Assembly: GCA_024516035.1 (NCBI GenBank)
Contig: CM044957.1
Span: 17,505,224-17,569,223 of the forward strand
Direction: 5' to 3'
Length of the DNA stretch: 64,000 nt
DNA from: Bactericera cockerelli
Lineage: Eukaryota > Arthropoda > Insecta > Hemiptera > Triozidae
Part shown: positions 18,401 through 26,679 of the stretch, in pieces
Numbering within the stretch: position 1 is the stretch's first letter
Layout: each line of letters starts with the position of its first letter
Position numbers and translations under genes: made by a program
Notes under the pieces: generated by a model
Told to the model about the DNA's origin: nothing
Databases searched by the model: none
The model's input: the letters and a program-made list of their open reading frames with translations, nothing else

Positions 18401-20986
18401 GCAGAGTGTACTAAAAGAAATGTTTTAAAATTAACGGCAAGTATTTTTGACGTGTTAGGCCTCTTGGCACCTGTAACTTTGTTGAAGGCAATTCACCTCG
18501 AATTGGCTAGTGATCTATCGACGGATGCTTTCCTAGCAGCATTCAAACGATTTTTATCGAGGCGTGGCTCTGTGTCTGTCATGTATTCTGATGGTGGAAA
18601 AAATTTCATCGGAGCAAAAAATAAGTTGAACGAAATTTTTAGTTTATTAGAGTCCGAGCAATTCAATGGCGCCTTAGCCCAAGAACTCGCTCAGAGAAAA
18701 ATTCAGTGGTCTTTTCTACCCCCACTTAGTCCTCATAAAGGAGGCCTTTGGGAAGGAAATATTCGCATGATAAAACAAAATCTGATGAAAGTCATTGGTT
18801 CCCAAATTTTGACATTTGAGGAACTTTACACGGTTCTAACTCAAGTAGAAGCTCTTTTGAACTCGCGACCTTTATGTCCCTTGAGTTCTGACCCTAGCGA
18901 TGTGCAAGTATTGACACCTGCTCATTTCTTACACTCGCAACCATTGAATGAGTTTCCTGCGGTAGACACCTTGTCTACTTCTATCAATAGATTAAATATA
19001 GATATCAGCTGCTTGATAATATGGTTCAGTCCTACTGGAAGCGTTGGTCCATTGAATATTTGAACCAGCTGCAAGCACGGCAGAAGTGGATTGGTCCAGA
19101 ACCTCCTATTACAGTGGGACAAGTGGTCATTGTGAAAAATGATCTCAGTATCCCTCTACATTGGCCTCTAGGTTTGGTCACACAAGTTTATCCTGCTAAA
19201 GATGGAGTCGTCAGGGTAGTACAAGTGCGTACCAGAACAGGTACTTATACGCGACCTATCACAAAGCTGTGTCTGCTGCCCTCACAATGATTTTGCTGAT
19301 CTACAACTGAGTAGATCTATTTCTTGTAAATATTTTTTTATGATATTCATTTGTTATAGTGAGTTTGTTATCATTAGTTCTTTAGTGGTTCCTAAAATTT
19401 GCATCTGACCCTTGTCAGTGAATTTTATATTCTTTTTTGGTGATGGCTTATTGTTTTATTGATTTAGTTTTTTAAGACTTTGTCAGCGGTTCTCAACTTT
19501 AGTTTGGAACTGGACAAACTTTCTCAAAAATGATTTATTTATTTTTGCTGTTCATTTTTTGGAAGTTTAATTTTTTCTTTTTTGACTTGCAAACTCAAAG
19601 CAATTTTTAGCCTTTGAAAGCTACCTCTTTCAAGGTGGGGGAAAAATGTCGAGGCCATATTAATCAATGGGTTAATATTGGTCGAAGCCCTGATGGGCTA
19701 ATCTTAGCCATCTCAAACCAATTAACAACTTGTTAAAATTGGCTAGGATGCTACCTCGCATATTTTCGATTTCGAGCTCCCAGCTTGCAGTTGTTCTTGG
19801 TAATTCTAGCGCTCGAAGTCGTAAAATTTAAAAGCTTCCCTGTGAGCGTTCCCCTTTGGAACTTTGTCAACTCGACAAGAGTAATTCCCCCTTGGAAATA
19901 ATTTAAATAAAACAACAGTGGTTAAATAGTGCCTAGTGACAAAATAGACCTTTTTTTAAACTTGTGCTAAATTCAATAACCTTTGATTTATCTTACCGCG
20001 CCGCGGGATTCAGTGCTAGGGTAGGGTGCCACTCTAATTCCTATTATCCTTTGGCAAGGGTGGGTAAGTTAGGTATACATCTAAAAGGTACTCACAAAGG
20101 TAAGAATGCACAATCTTATTCATTTGGTTTTGGGATCTTAAAATTGTTCTAATGAACCATATTGCCTAAAATTACAGTCCACTAAATATCGAAAATGCTA
20201 ATGTGTGAAAAAAGATCATACAATTTTGTTTCGTTGAAATTGGAGTTCATCAACAGAATCAGCGTGTTCTAAATCATACAAATCGGTGTTTGTAAAAAAT
20301 CTGGGAAAACCACTTTGAGATCACGTTTTAATGATAGGATTCATTACTTATTTTTACTATGTGTTATTTTTAAAAAAAGCTAGGGTAAATATTGATTTTT
20401 TCAGAAAATATAAGTCGGAAGGGGTCCAACGTTGGCAATGAAAAACAACAACAAAAAATATCACATAATAAAGCTTGAGTTTAATTGCGTTGGCTCTCTT
20501 AATACTTTCTCAAATTCAATTTTGGTACATTTAGGGCAAAATAATTAGATATAATCGATAACTTAAGTCATTGCTTAGCCTTGGTTTTCCCCATCTTACA
20601 CAGTACGCAATCTGAGACTTATCGCCACAGAGGTATTACAAAAACGTATATTAAGGCCGGAATCAATAGACGATTTTGTAATACCTCTGTGGCGCTAAGT
20701 CACGGATTTGTAATACCTCTGTGGCGCTAAGTCACGGATTGCGTACTGTGTAAGATAGGGAAAACCGACACTTACCGACGACTTAAGTTATTGATGTTGT
20801 CTATTAATTCCGCCCTAAGATTTTAGCAACGTAAATGAACCAATTTTTTTTTTCAACCTTTGTTTATTTCTTCCAGGGAGTCAGAACGAGGGCTGGGTTC
20901 CCGCCTCCTATCTAGAACATAGCGGTCGCAAATCATCGCGCAGTTGCCAATCCGTCAGCAGTCAAGCATCCAACAACACGGATTAG
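460..20986 (+). CDS. MCF2L: Rho guanine nucleotide exchange factor DBS/MCF2L-like, 3' part (DH-PH-SH3)
   Basis: Seven coding exons (460-651, 4996-5121, 10326-10523, 11563-11768, 12381-12552, 13898-14024, 20877-20986) join in phase to 1131 bp, giving 376 residues and a stop at 20984. The visible order is the end of the DH domain with the YLLKPIQRITKYQLLLK core helix, then the DH-PH linker (NDSMHQIAITGF), a PH domain (GSFSVW, KPMQRHLFLYQKSILFCKK, KFELWLQGRQEVYIIQA, AWVNEIKRVL), a Ser/Asp/Glu-rich linker, and an SH3 domain (ALADYD, GWWYIKL, GWVPASYLE). This order and these motifs match DBS/MCF2L family exchange factors, which load GTP onto Rho/Cdc42 GTPases at membranes. The upstream Sec14-like and spectrin-like parts expected for the family lie outside the window. 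Symbol by family resemblance; identity confidence is high, exact ortholog moderate. Confidence 0.9.
598..981 (+). repeat. Six tandem 66-bp copies of an exon end plus its splice donor
   Basis: A 66-bp unit starts at 598, 664, 730, 796, 862 and 928. It holds the codons for YLLKPIQRITKYQLLLK followed by a donor; the first five donors are gtaagt, the last is gtgagt at 982. Because 66 is a multiple of three and the unit has no stop, all six copies stay open in the exon frame, and the frame closes only near 1011. The differences I see between units are third-codon-position changes (tac/tat, ccc/cct). Confidence 0.95.
1021..1449. other. GEF intron, no feature recognised
   Basis: AT-rich intron sequence after the last tandem donor. 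I see no gene or clear repeat, apart from a short stretch near 1245-1275 resembling a retro-tail repeat found at 14062 and 39278. Confidence 0.4.
2227..2638 (+). mobile_element. Possible Helitron-like element
   Basis: It begins TCTCTATATATAATAC after an A and ends GCTAG before a T, as Helitrons do. A degenerate tRNA-like SINE piece lies inside it (about 2385-2570). No strong 3' hairpin is visible, so this is tentative. Confidence 0.3.
2793..2878 (+). repeat. Fragment of 5S-rRNA-derived SINE head
   Basis: The stretch gaatacaccagtttttatg, followed by aaagttaagcaatgtctaac and a degraded tggattagtga, aligns with the internal promoter region of 5S rRNA as seen in the full-length SINE at 12872. 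The body is missing. Confidence 0.55.
4440..4680 (+). mobile_element. Non-autonomous Helitron
   Basis: It starts TCTTAATATATAAATG immediately after A (4439) and ends CTAG immediately before T (4681). The 3' end holds a GC hairpin (GCGGGC GACA GCCCGC) just before CTAG. These are the standard Helitron hallmarks. At 241 bp it carries no gene. Confidence 0.65.
4996..5121 (+). CDS. MCF2L: DBS-like GEF exon: end of DH domain and DH-PH linker
   Basis: Acceptor ttctag ends at 4995 and donor gtgagt begins at 5122. The 42 codons, phase 0 to phase 0, encode DLLHYRDNEKTILDLQDALD and then the typical NDSMHQIAITGF linker leading to the PH domain. Confidence 0.92.
5171..5697. mobile_element. Foldback element, copy 1 (about 250-bp arms)
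   Basis: A near-perfect inverted repeat bounded by atccccc and gggggat. Arms of about 250 bp differ at only two positions that I could find, around a loop of roughly 25 nt near 5423-5447. It lies in the GEF intron, so the pre-mRNA should form a long double-stranded hairpin. A diverged relative is at 56134-56658. No protein is encoded. Confidence 0.9.
5698..6365. other. GEF intron, no feature recognised
   Basis: AT-rich sequence with no coding signal or repeat that I recognise. It ends in an (aat)n run at the edge of the next SINE. Confidence 0.4.
6378..6660 (-). mobile_element. SINE-C copy (tRNA-like head)
   Basis: On the minus strand it begins agtagtcactgtggcagag, carries B box ggttcgattcc, and continues with a body containing the cctcacgaggtatgag palindromic segment. 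It is a diverged member of the family also found at 8884, 10527, 46709 and 53081. Confidence 0.8.
6661..8100. other. GEF intron; small SINE-C fragment only
   Basis: Mostly unrecognised AT-rich intron. A piece of SINE-C body (cacgaggtatgagtgaatg and flanks) is visible at about 7400-7465. Confidence 0.4.
8105..8320 (+). mobile_element. 5S-rRNA-derived SINE (SINE3-like), degraded
   Basis: A 5S-like head (gttgaatacatcaattctcg, atgttaagcaaagtctagcg) is followed by the shared body (gtgaggttaatgtgagaagc, tttcctgctaatggagggta). See 12872-13137 for the full-length copy. Confidence 0.65.
8430..9880 (+). repeat. Unclassified interspersed repeat, copy 1, with nested SINE-C
   Basis: About 1 kb of sequence, excluding the nested SINE at 8884-9183, recurs in reverse complement at about 52070-53000. 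Shared landmarks are gaggaatcatctgcc, cgccaaagcgccgccgag and the caaaactagcgttttg palindrome near 9715. A run of about 38 A lies at 9447. No convincing coding frame; probably a DNA transposon relic. Confidence 0.6.
8884..9183 (-). mobile_element. SINE-C copy nested in the 8430-9880 repeat
   Basis: A full-length minus-strand SINE-C from the agtagtcactgtggcag head to the caccacaaag end. The related repeat at 52070-53000 lacks it at the matching place, so it is a later insertion. Confidence 0.85.
9968..10300 (+). repeat. 27-29-bp minisatellite before the PH exon
   Basis: About a dozen units of atctgtgtctcacataagct with ctgtttc. In the later part two unit types (tgtgtctcac and tgtatctttcac) alternate, forming a dimeric higher-order repeat. 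The array is pyrimidine-rich and runs to within about 25 bp of the acceptor at 10325. Confidence 0.9.
10326..10523 (+). CDS. MCF2L: DBS-like GEF exon: N-terminal half of PH domain
   Basis: Acceptor ttgcag ends at 10325. The 66 codons, phase 0, run from GNLSEQGELLLQGSFSVW through KPMQRHLFLYQKSILFCKK to FKQCLK. Donor gtaagt begins at 10524. Bases +4 to +6 of this donor belong to a SINE inserted directly after the exon, and the exon end is part of its target-site duplication. Confidence 0.93.
10511..10851 (+). mobile_element. SINE-C inserted in the 5' splice site, with 16-bp target duplication
   Basis: acagtgcttgaaggta occurs at 10511-10526 and again at 10836-10851. Between them is a complete plus-strand SINE-C (agtaatcaccgtggcag head, B box ggttcgattcc, tail ending in (cata)n). 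The left duplication includes the last 13 bases of the PH exon and gta of the donor. Confidence 0.95.
10840..11330 (-). pseudogene. Ty3/Gypsy-type gag fragment
   Basis: A minus-strand frame from ATG at 11168 reads SVKMPPFSRTNPKLWFIQLQ, then GIVRDDTKFHHVIASVE and PPADNKYETLK. This pattern is typical of the N-terminal gag domain of insect Gypsy-like elements. It stops abruptly next to the SINE target duplication and lacks the rest of gag and pol. Sequence beyond the start (11169-11330) may be leader or LTR edge. A broken relic in the GEF intron. Confidence 0.65.
11345..11530 (-). mobile_element. SINE-E copy (tRNA-like head)
   Basis: On the minus strand: cgtggcgtaatggtactgac head, B-box-like gagttcggtcccc, then cagacttttcgaagaaaatt and cacgtgaggctg. 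It matches SINE-E copies at 47160 and 62280 and ends about 30 bp before the exon at 11563. Confidence 0.65.
11563..11768 (+). CDS. MCF2L: DBS-like GEF exon: C-terminal half of PH domain
   Basis: Acceptor cgtcag ends at 11562. The exon reads MSQVGLTETVKGDPRKFELW and ends in the amphipathic PH C-terminal helix (AWVNEIKRVLLEQLQEL). It is 206 bp, ending in phase 2 at donor gtgagt (11769). It is markedly GC-richer than its introns. Confidence 0.92.
12381..12552 (+). CDS. MCF2L: DBS-like GEF exon: acidic Ser-rich linker
   Basis: Acceptor tttacag ends at 12380. One base completes an Ala codon, then 57 codons rich in Ser, Asp and Glu follow (SDDTRSHGDEDSQASSDYSN). The donor is gtaagc at 12553. Family members carry a similar Ser/acidic stretch between PH and SH3. 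The segment is probably disordered; the many Ser-Asp/Glu pairs would suit casein kinase 2-type phosphorylation (inference). Confidence 0.88.
12872..13137 (-). mobile_element. Full-length 5S-rRNA-derived SINE with 14-bp target duplication
   Basis: On the minus strand the head reads gttgaatacaccggttccc, cgaagttaagcgacatccag and acttggatgggtgacc, closely following the 5S rRNA internal promoter. A body (gggtgaggtcaatgtggaag, tttcctgcgaatggagggta) and a poly(A) tail follow. ttctcttctagttt flanks it at 12858-12871 and 13138-13151. Confidence 0.9.
13160..13480 (+). repeat. Interspersed repeat shared with 47845-48065
   Basis: ccgccagtttttat, gttcaacaagtaaa, tttaaagagaaatcaatttt and a gtaaccgcgaagtgacg-like stretch all recur in the same order near 47855-48060. 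Class unknown; no coding potential. Confidence 0.55.
13625..13890 (+). mobile_element. 5'-inverted non-LTR retrotransposon 3' end
   Basis: The plus part (13705-13890) reads ggtggaagagattg, cccgccctttagttaggac and an AT-rich UTR ending in aataaag and (taa)n. The same 3' end is at 35483-35690 and 50508-50690. Upstream, 13628-13665 is an inverted copy of the first part, as expected from 5' inversion (twin priming). Its tail abuts the SH3-exon acceptor. Confidence 0.7.
13898..14024 (+). CDS. MCF2L: DBS-like GEF exon: SH3 domain, first part
   Basis: Acceptor attgcag ends at 13897 and donor gtgagc begins at 14025; the exon runs from phase 0 to phase 1. It encodes GKYVALADYDAVGHSEVS and the GWWYIKL core of an SH3 fold. 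A LINE 3' tail ends only a few bases before the acceptor. Confidence 0.92.
14062..14136 (+). mobile_element. Short retroelement 3' tail
   Basis: ccaaggactctgaatg, acagacctctctttaaataa, attcattg and poly(A). Related tails are at 39278-39355 (+) and 62104-62165 (-). It begins about 40 bp after the SH3 donor. Confidence 0.6.
14323..14898 (+). repeat. Bel/Pao 5' LTR
   Basis: Starts TGTCGAGG and ends ATCATACA. 576 bp, nearly identical to the 3' LTR. The indels noted are at actccaaagg versus actcacaaagg and at aaatatacag versus aaattacag. Confidence 0.95.
15515..19063 (+). CDS. Bel/Pao gag-pol polyprotein, internally deleted
   Basis: An 1182-codon frame. In order: gag with the DUF1759-like FGGDINKFPVFYYLF region (about residue 120); Cys/His zinc-knuckle region (from C327 to about 395); aspartic protease (LLLDSGSESN, D463); reverse transcriptase (D801 in TTDIKKMYLQ, YMDD at 877-880); the domain after RT ending LLAPVTLL; then, at about residues 991-994, a jump straight into the integrase core (HLELASDLSTDAF, D1026, E1080). 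RNase H and the integrase zinc-binding start with its first catalytic Asp are missing, in frame. The last 20 or so residues are off-frame owing to a small indel near 18995. Not expected to be autonomous. Confidence 0.92.
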   Translation: MSKATPKELLDIAEKTRARYYQRLQRCYDLIKLGDSRKVEFLQQAKVADSTFNKLEDVVDQILKINSQLKEDETPLETEQQSAACDELYFKIKAHESILLASQEKFAATNVVLPPLQLPTFGGDINKFPVFYYLFKSLVHDNPDLSNDQRVQHLVARLSDKALSVVSGVPPIGQNYPVIWKNLVDKYLDTRVLFSTYLDQILSLKSVKSDSFGQFSNFVDKFSTAVDCLSALNIESLGSVILCHIGASKLDTDLRKQFELKVQGENNPKVNKLISFLKDQVKLVSRIQSSSTEKDNKSAFSKSQSTYNSSRAVSNVHTFVTNETPVCNLCNKTDKHPLYRCDSFLKMSVSSRFAFVKENRLCFSCLKDSHTLGQCPSKMKCQKCEGRHNTLLHFENSIGKNIASRGDRTHGSVEDSRATTSTSNSKSLCATTATHNSTVLLSTVKVETKDSKGKTHMLRLLLDSGSESNILEESVVKQLGLKLTKVSSAVQGICGLSSQIKGRVDFKFNSRFDKNIKFAVKALVVKNIADNLPSQPLSLESISHLQNVVLSDDEFNVSKPIQGILGASLFSVLLEPGKVVGPENAPVAINTSLGYTVMGGRCNNNVTTSDDKKYFCGFLNQNYDDNLEMSMKKFMEIENVPSAGLTKPGDVECETLFQSTFTREANGKFKVALPFKVSPDKLGESYYLAKKRFLNLEKKLLRSENNSLHSQYCEVMNEFINSGYMSQVHDDSAQEGYYIPQHVVIRDDHASFKLRPVFDASCASTSGISLNDILYTGPKLYNDLFVILINFKLFPVVLTTDIKKMYLQILLNENHRKFQKVVCRLSPEEDLKTYTLNTVTFGVSSSPYLALRCVKEMCSKEYDKYPLACERVLTDSYMDDVCISVPTEAVATDLQSQLVGLFKTGGFTLSKWASNSSKVLEHLPNEDKLESCVTWDESSLKVLGLLWQPVTDSFSFEVNIKEAECTKRNVLKLTASIFDVLGLLAPVTLLKAIHLELASDLSTDAFLAAFKRFLSRRGSVSVMYSDGGKNFIGAKNKLNEIFSLLESEQFNGALAQELAQRKIQWSFLPPLSPHKGGLWEGNIRMIKQNLMKVIGSQILTFEELYTVLTQVEALLNSRPLCPLSSDPSDVQVLTPAHFLHSQPLNEFPAVDTLSTSINRLNIDISCLIIWFSPTGSVGPLNI
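19021..19290 (+). pseudogene. Bel/Pao pol C-terminus in another frame
   Basis: This frame reads MVQSYWKRWSIEYLNQLQ and ends with a basic region and ITKLCLLP, the usual C-terminus of Bel/Pao integrase. It belongs after the main frame but is shifted by an apparent 2-bp AT gain around 18990-19000. Confidence 0.85.
19647..20222 (+). repeat. Bel/Pao 3' LTR
   Basis: 576 bp, TG...CA bounded, preceded by a purine tract (19634-19646) and followed by atttt, the second copy of the target duplication. Confidence 0.95.
20572..20817. mobile_element. MITE-like hairpin just before the last GEF exon
   Basis: acagtacgcaatctgagact and cgccacagaggtattac are mirrored by gtaatacctctgtggcg (present twice) and ggattgcgtactgtgtaaga. 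The terminal piece ggccggaatcaatagacg / tctattaattccgccc resembles the MITE at 21948. It ends about 60 bp before the exon at 20877. Confidence 0.7.
20877..20986 (+). CDS. MCF2L: DBS-like GEF last exon: SH3 end and C-terminus
   Basis: Acceptor ttccag ends at 20876. The first two bases complete a Gly codon, then SQNEGWVPASYLEHSGRKSS closes the SH3 domain. A Ser-rich tail ends in NNTD with stop tag at 20984-20986. The preceding 6.85-kb intron contains the Bel/Pao element. Confidence 0.93.
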
Positions 20987-21947
20987 AACTGCAACGTTGC
21001 CAAACCTGTGCTTACCTATACCTGTACCGTACAAATGTTTTTACTACTTTCTATTCGCCCTGATTTATTTTGTTTATTTTTCAATACCAAAGTCAAAGTA
21101 AGCCAGTGTCAAAAGTTTGTTAGACTCAGTTTTTTAGTCTTTGAAATCTTGATTTGATGTAATCTTGTATTTAGATTTAAGAAAGTTCACAGCCCGTTAA
21201 CTCTTCAGTGAAGCTTTAACACAGGGTTTGGAACCATTAGGAACTGTTTCATGTAGGTAAATTTAGTTTACCTATTTATGTAAATATTGTTCTATCTAAC
21301 CTCTTCCCTGTTAGTGTAGTTTTGAAAATTGCATCTTTCAAACTCGCTTTACAATTTTATTTTGTCGTTCAAACTCTTTCATAACCCAAGTCCCCTGATC
21401 CTAGAGGCGAGGTTAGTCTTGTTTTGTATTAATCTGTCAAAAGCAGATTTCAAAGTTCCTCTTATGAAACTATACAATTGTGATAAATGGTAAAGTTTGG
21501 CAGTAGGTACCTACGTAAAATGTGACTTACGCATAGATAATTTTGTTGGTACATACATTGCGGGATTGATATAATATATGTATCTATTTTCTGACTGAAT
21601 GTTTCTCAATAGTAATCAAACTTATCAAGATAGTCTGGGCATCCCAATTGAACTTCTATTTCTACCCTACTCTTCTCCATAATAATTGATATTCGGTTTT
21701 CCAGGTTTTTCCTGGCCTTAAAACTTGTCGTTTGGCTCTCTTGAAAAAATTGAATTTATATAGAAAAGAGCTTGTGACTTATGTATACTAGAACATAATA
21801 TTTTAGAAGTAACGTTCCTTTAGATTTATGTTCATTTACGACTTTGCTTACTAGAGGTTAGGCTTGCCAATATTAGTCTCGATTTCGGGCGTAGTCCCGT
21901 TTAGGGATGATCTACTGTTAGTTACAATTTTATAATTATTATTATTA
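20987..21947 (+). other. 3' UTR and downstream flank of the GEF gene
   Basis: AT-rich, non-coding. The 3' UTR starts here but I cannot place its end; no strong AATAAA signal stands out in the first kilobase. Confidence 0.4.
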
Positions 21948-22092
21948 GGGCGGAATCAATAGAAAAGAAAATGGCTACTGAAAGCTGAGTTTAACGCTGT
22001 TTTTACAATAATATATGTCCAAAAATCACATAAAATAGGAAATATATCACGATCCACGTAAGGACTAAAACCTTATTGATTCCGCCATTAGT
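21948..22092. mobile_element. MITE with GGCGGAATCAATA inverted ends
   Basis: ggcggaatcaatag at the left and ttattgattccgcc at the right, with tta on both sides, as for 3-bp-duplicating (Harbinger-like) elements. About 145 bp. Confidence 0.6.
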
Positions 22093-25000
22093 CACTTATT
22101 TTACATGATTTACATATTTATACCACAATAATCATTATAATTATAGTGTTCCTAGTAGATGTTATTGTCTCAAAGACTTTCTTGTTCTGTTAGACTTTTA
22201 GTTAACATGTGAGTAGTTAGATTCAGAAGGTATTATTCTCGTAGGTCATAGGTTATTCAATTATTCATGCTACTAATATGGGTCACAGGACAGGCCATTT
22301 AGAGAGTATTTTATCTGATATACCTCTTAACTACCTTCTCATAAAAACCTATTCTTATGCTGAAATTCGTTGAGTGTAAACTAATGATTATTATTAATTT
22401 TGAAATGATTATAGTCTGCTTATATCTATGCTGGTTAAATCTTAAAAATACTCCTAGAAAATGATGTCTGTTTTTGGTAGTATCTAGTTGTCTAATACGT
22501 TTTTTGTAATAATACTAAAATAGTGTGTTGGGTTTGCATCTTAATCCCTTTCACCGCTTTCCGTGTCTAATTTAGAGTCCCTAGATAATTATTTTATCAA
22601 GTCTACGTAAAATTAATATTTTTAGAATTAAAACTCAGGTTTTTTCAAGGGTATTTTTTTTAAAGCTAAGCCATGAAGTTGTTAAATTTGCTAATCAATA
22701 AGGTTGGAACTCGTTTGCTGAGGCTAAAAAATAAAATCAAACCCTATTTGCTCATTTGAATGTACAAGTTATATTAATGTCCCTTTTGCCTTAACCCTTT
22801 TTTCATTTCGAAATTGAGAAGGTTACATATTGTTCTCACTCTCTTTGATAATCATTCAAGTACCTTTTCCTCATACCCTTAGTTTTCATTCCACCCCGTG
22901 TTTCCCGTAGAGTAGTCAGGGGCGGATTACATCAGGCATTCTCTCACGCAAAGCTTCGGCGATAGTAGATATATTATAATAAAATCGGAACGATACAGAA
23001 AAGATTAGAATGAGGCTGCGCAATACTGCGCAAGGATTACACGCAATATCGTAATCATTGTTAGTCACCCGCTTAGATATCCATACCAGAGGATTTATGT
23101 AGAAGTTTAGAGCCATTTTCCTATCCCGCTTTGAAAGAAGTTACAAATAAAATCAAGAAACTAACTGGATCTTGTGCTCTTATTACTGAATAGAACTACA
23201 TGTACAATTTATACATGCTAAACACATTGCTATCTATGGATAAACTATTTTTTTTAGAAAAATAGAACTTTATACTAGTTGAAGATAGCTGTCGAATTGT
23301 TTGGTACACAATCCACATTCTGAGTCCTATTTACTAACCGTTTCCCTTCCGTCCACTTTTATTTTGTTGGTCTAGACTCTAGACTCTAGAGTATTATTTG
23401 ACGTGTGAAGAAAATAGAACACTAACAAGTCTTTGATTTTGCGTCAGTTTTTCTTTTAATTAAAAAAGAACAAACTATTAAAGTAGTTTATGACATATAG
23501 ATTTAAAATTATTGCTTTGTAGCTGTTTTGGGACAGAACACATGTTGAAAATTATTTATTATTGAGATCTGTAATTTTATAAAAACAAATCTAAAAAGAA
23601 AATACGTAAGTTTTATTAATGTTTTCTGTGCCAAACTTACTTCCAATTTAGGTGCCTCCATTGTTTTACTAGAAGTATAAGGATGTAGGTAGTTATGTAT
23701 TTCTAAAGTTAATAATATTATCAATTATTTGTATAAAACAATGAATGTACTTGATATTATATTATTACTAGTATTAGATGGTTAGAGCAAAACCTATTTC
23801 TTTAATTGTCGTTGGTTAAGTGTCCTAAAAGTATACAGAGCTACATATACCTAATATGTAGGTAGTTTATACCTTGAGTAGATACTACCCTCATAGTTTG
23901 GGACTAGTCTAGTCATTTCTATTAATTATCTAATCAAACATTTCATCGGTCACAACACTCACAACCACAATTCAATCACTAGCTTAAGCCAAATTTTCCA
24001 TCTTTATACTTGATAAGATTATTATTAAAATGAAGCATTTTTCATTCGTCATGTTAACTCCACACCGAATGTGCTACCTCAAATCCGTAATTCCTTAATA
24101 AAATGGAAACTTATTTTTTATAATAGAACCTGCAGGATTGTTGTACGCATAATTTAGGGGCTTCCATTTTACATAAACAATAACGTTTCTATTTCTTCCC
24201 TCAGACTCCCAAAACTGGTGTCATTGAATTTTAATGTCATGTTGTTTCATGTTGGAAAAATTATCATGTCTTTAGAGTTATATTTTGAATACATTTAGTA
24301 TTATCTGGATGTAAAAGGCGGGATTGTGCATAGTCTCTTTCCCATCTCGTCGTAAAAGTGCTTTTCTGAACCAATGATTTAAAATTAATTTTTGTCTCGA
24401 TTAAGTCTTGGAGTTCCTGACTTACCAGTACTCGTAATCGTATAGTACCAATTTGTCCCTTGAAATAAGCGATTGTTAAATTTTGGCTACGTCCTTGAAC
24501 GGCATTTTTCAATTATTGTTCATATAAAATATTACAATTTTTCCCTGCCATCCCCTCCCATATCTTCCTTTGTTTACTCCATACCATATAATATACTAAG
24601 TAGTAGGAATATGAATAAATACGATCAATCTCGTACTTGATGCATGGCTACAACTATTTTCTTCATTGATAAAACGTACCCCCTATGAATTAGTTATAAT
24701 TATTTATTTGTTATACGCTTCTTTTATATTATTGAAATATTTTACATGGATGGTCGTCTATGTCAGTTTTTACTATTTATTATAATAAATAATAAATGCA
24801 ATACCAAAATATTATCCCAAAATTGAATGAATCGAACTAGTTTTTTTCACCTCTTTTTCAGAATCGCATTTGAAATTCGGTTGTATCTTCCACCGAAGCA
24901 GTAGGTATCTTTCATCTCGGTCACAGGCGATGATATAATATTTTTTAAAGTACATTATATAATTACAATTTAATTTAATAGATCTAGGTAGTAAACGTAC

Positions 25001-26670
25001 AATACAATGATCTATTTATTCTGCAAAAATGTGAAAAAAAGCCATTTACTCTCACTTTTCAAAAAAGTGATCTCGTATTGTAGGTATATTTTACACAGAT
25101 ACCTAGTAAGTACCCTTGAAGCATTTTATACATTTCTCACTTGTTCGTGTAGGTTGCCCTTTATAGCAAGGTTGCCCTCTCTGAAAGTAGGCAATTTCCA
25201 ACCAGCTACCTACATAGTTAAATAGATATGTATCTTCTTCAGTGATTATTCCCTCCCCGGTTCCGCACTCTTGAAACCTGTGTTCACAAACCATAGCCAG
25301 TAACTCACACCATTCATCCAGTTACCTCGGAACACTTCCATAGTAACTTGAGTTGCGATAAGAAACTCTAGAATTCCTCATTTGATGCCAGTCTTGACTT
25401 CTACAATACTTCTATAGAATTGTAGATGTGTGACAGTACAGTATACAACTATACAGGATCCCGCTGGGTACTGAGTAAGGAGCAGATCGGTGGTCTGGCT
25501 TATCTAGCCTGTATTAATCTGGCCTGTCTAGCCTGGTATTGGTCTGGCTTATTGTCTAGTATGGTATTGGTCTAGCTTGGGACTATACACAAAACGACCA
25601 AACCAAATGCGACCATCCACAATATGTCTCCTGAGGTAAAAAATTGAAATCGGAACAAAAAAATATTTACAAAAACGAACACAATACTTTCAAATTCTAA
25701 TACAGGACTAATACAGAGTGTGAAACACTGGATTTTAAATAGATTCTTACATAGGTATGCTGATAGCCAAATATGAATAGCCTGACTGACTCCTCCGGTG
25801 TTTCGGATAATTAATTGAACAGAGATTTCATCAGACCCAGTCATGACTATTTCTGAAATACCTTCTCTACACCAGCCTCCTCCTGCCCTCCTAGATTTGG
25901 CGCTGCACTGTAGTCGCCTTGATGCAGGCTATCCCCTCTCCATCAGCACAATTCCTCTTCCTAAACAAGGTACCTATTATATTAGGTGGTTCTAGTGCTA
26001 CTTCCCCTACATTCATACAAGGACCTGGAATCTCCTATCCCCCACCTGTGCCATAGAATCGACGTAGATGTTAATATGTTTATGGTTTATGTGTGTTAGT
26101 GGTGTTTCTTCTCTCTTCTGTACGCAACTGAGTCAATCGACTGGTCTGCCTGGTTTAGATCGATCTCTGTTATCTGTTTATCCTGTGCAAGATCGCATGT
26201 TCTCTTCTGATGTCAGTAGTAGCACAGGTAGGTAAGTTTTATTACGATTTAAAAAATAAATAAAATACTTTTCTTTCTTATATCCCTGTTGAAACAGAGT
26301 CTGGGTTTTTCATTAAGATCCCCTGTCAAAACTCTACTTATAATGCTCAGAGGCTTAATTTTGTTCTTGTCAGCTAGTGCCATCAAGATTCTAAAATAAA
26401 TAATGTTCAAGTAGGTACCTACCTACATAATATTATGTACCTCTTGATCTCTAGAGCCTCTAATTTTATTTGAATCCACGAAACCATTTCATTTTTTTTT
26501 TATATATATATCATACGTAGGTATATCATCTAACTAAAAGATTACAGTAAGTAATTTGATATTTAAATTAGCTATATATTACCAAAAATGGAGTTTTTAA
26601 TATGTTAAACACAAATGTTCCCCACAATGGTTATTTTTCTCATCATCTAATTTTTCTGGACACAGTTAAT
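22093..26670. other. Intergenic, AT-rich, nothing recognised
   Basis: No coding frame with family resemblance. A short imperfect repeat of tctggcttatctagcctg type lies at 25485-25580, and a fragment at 25620-25690 is related to the repeat at 60095-60190. Confidence 0.4.
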
Positions 26671-26679
26671 CAGTAGCCT

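Larger units (their letters stand above)
14323..20222 (+). mobile_element. Bel/Pao LTR retrotransposon, internally deleted
   Basis: A 5.9-kb element in the last GEF intron, same strand as the gene. Identical-length 576-bp LTRs (TGTC...ATACA) are flanked by a 5-bp duplication, atttt at 14318-14322 and 20223-20227. A candidate primer-binding site (tggtcctagcgagcc) starts at 14905 and a purine tract (ggtgggggaaaaa) precedes the 3' LTR. The long frame lacks RNase H and the start of integrase, and a frame break lies near its end. The LTRs differ at about two single-base indels, so the insertion is recent. Confidence 0.95.
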
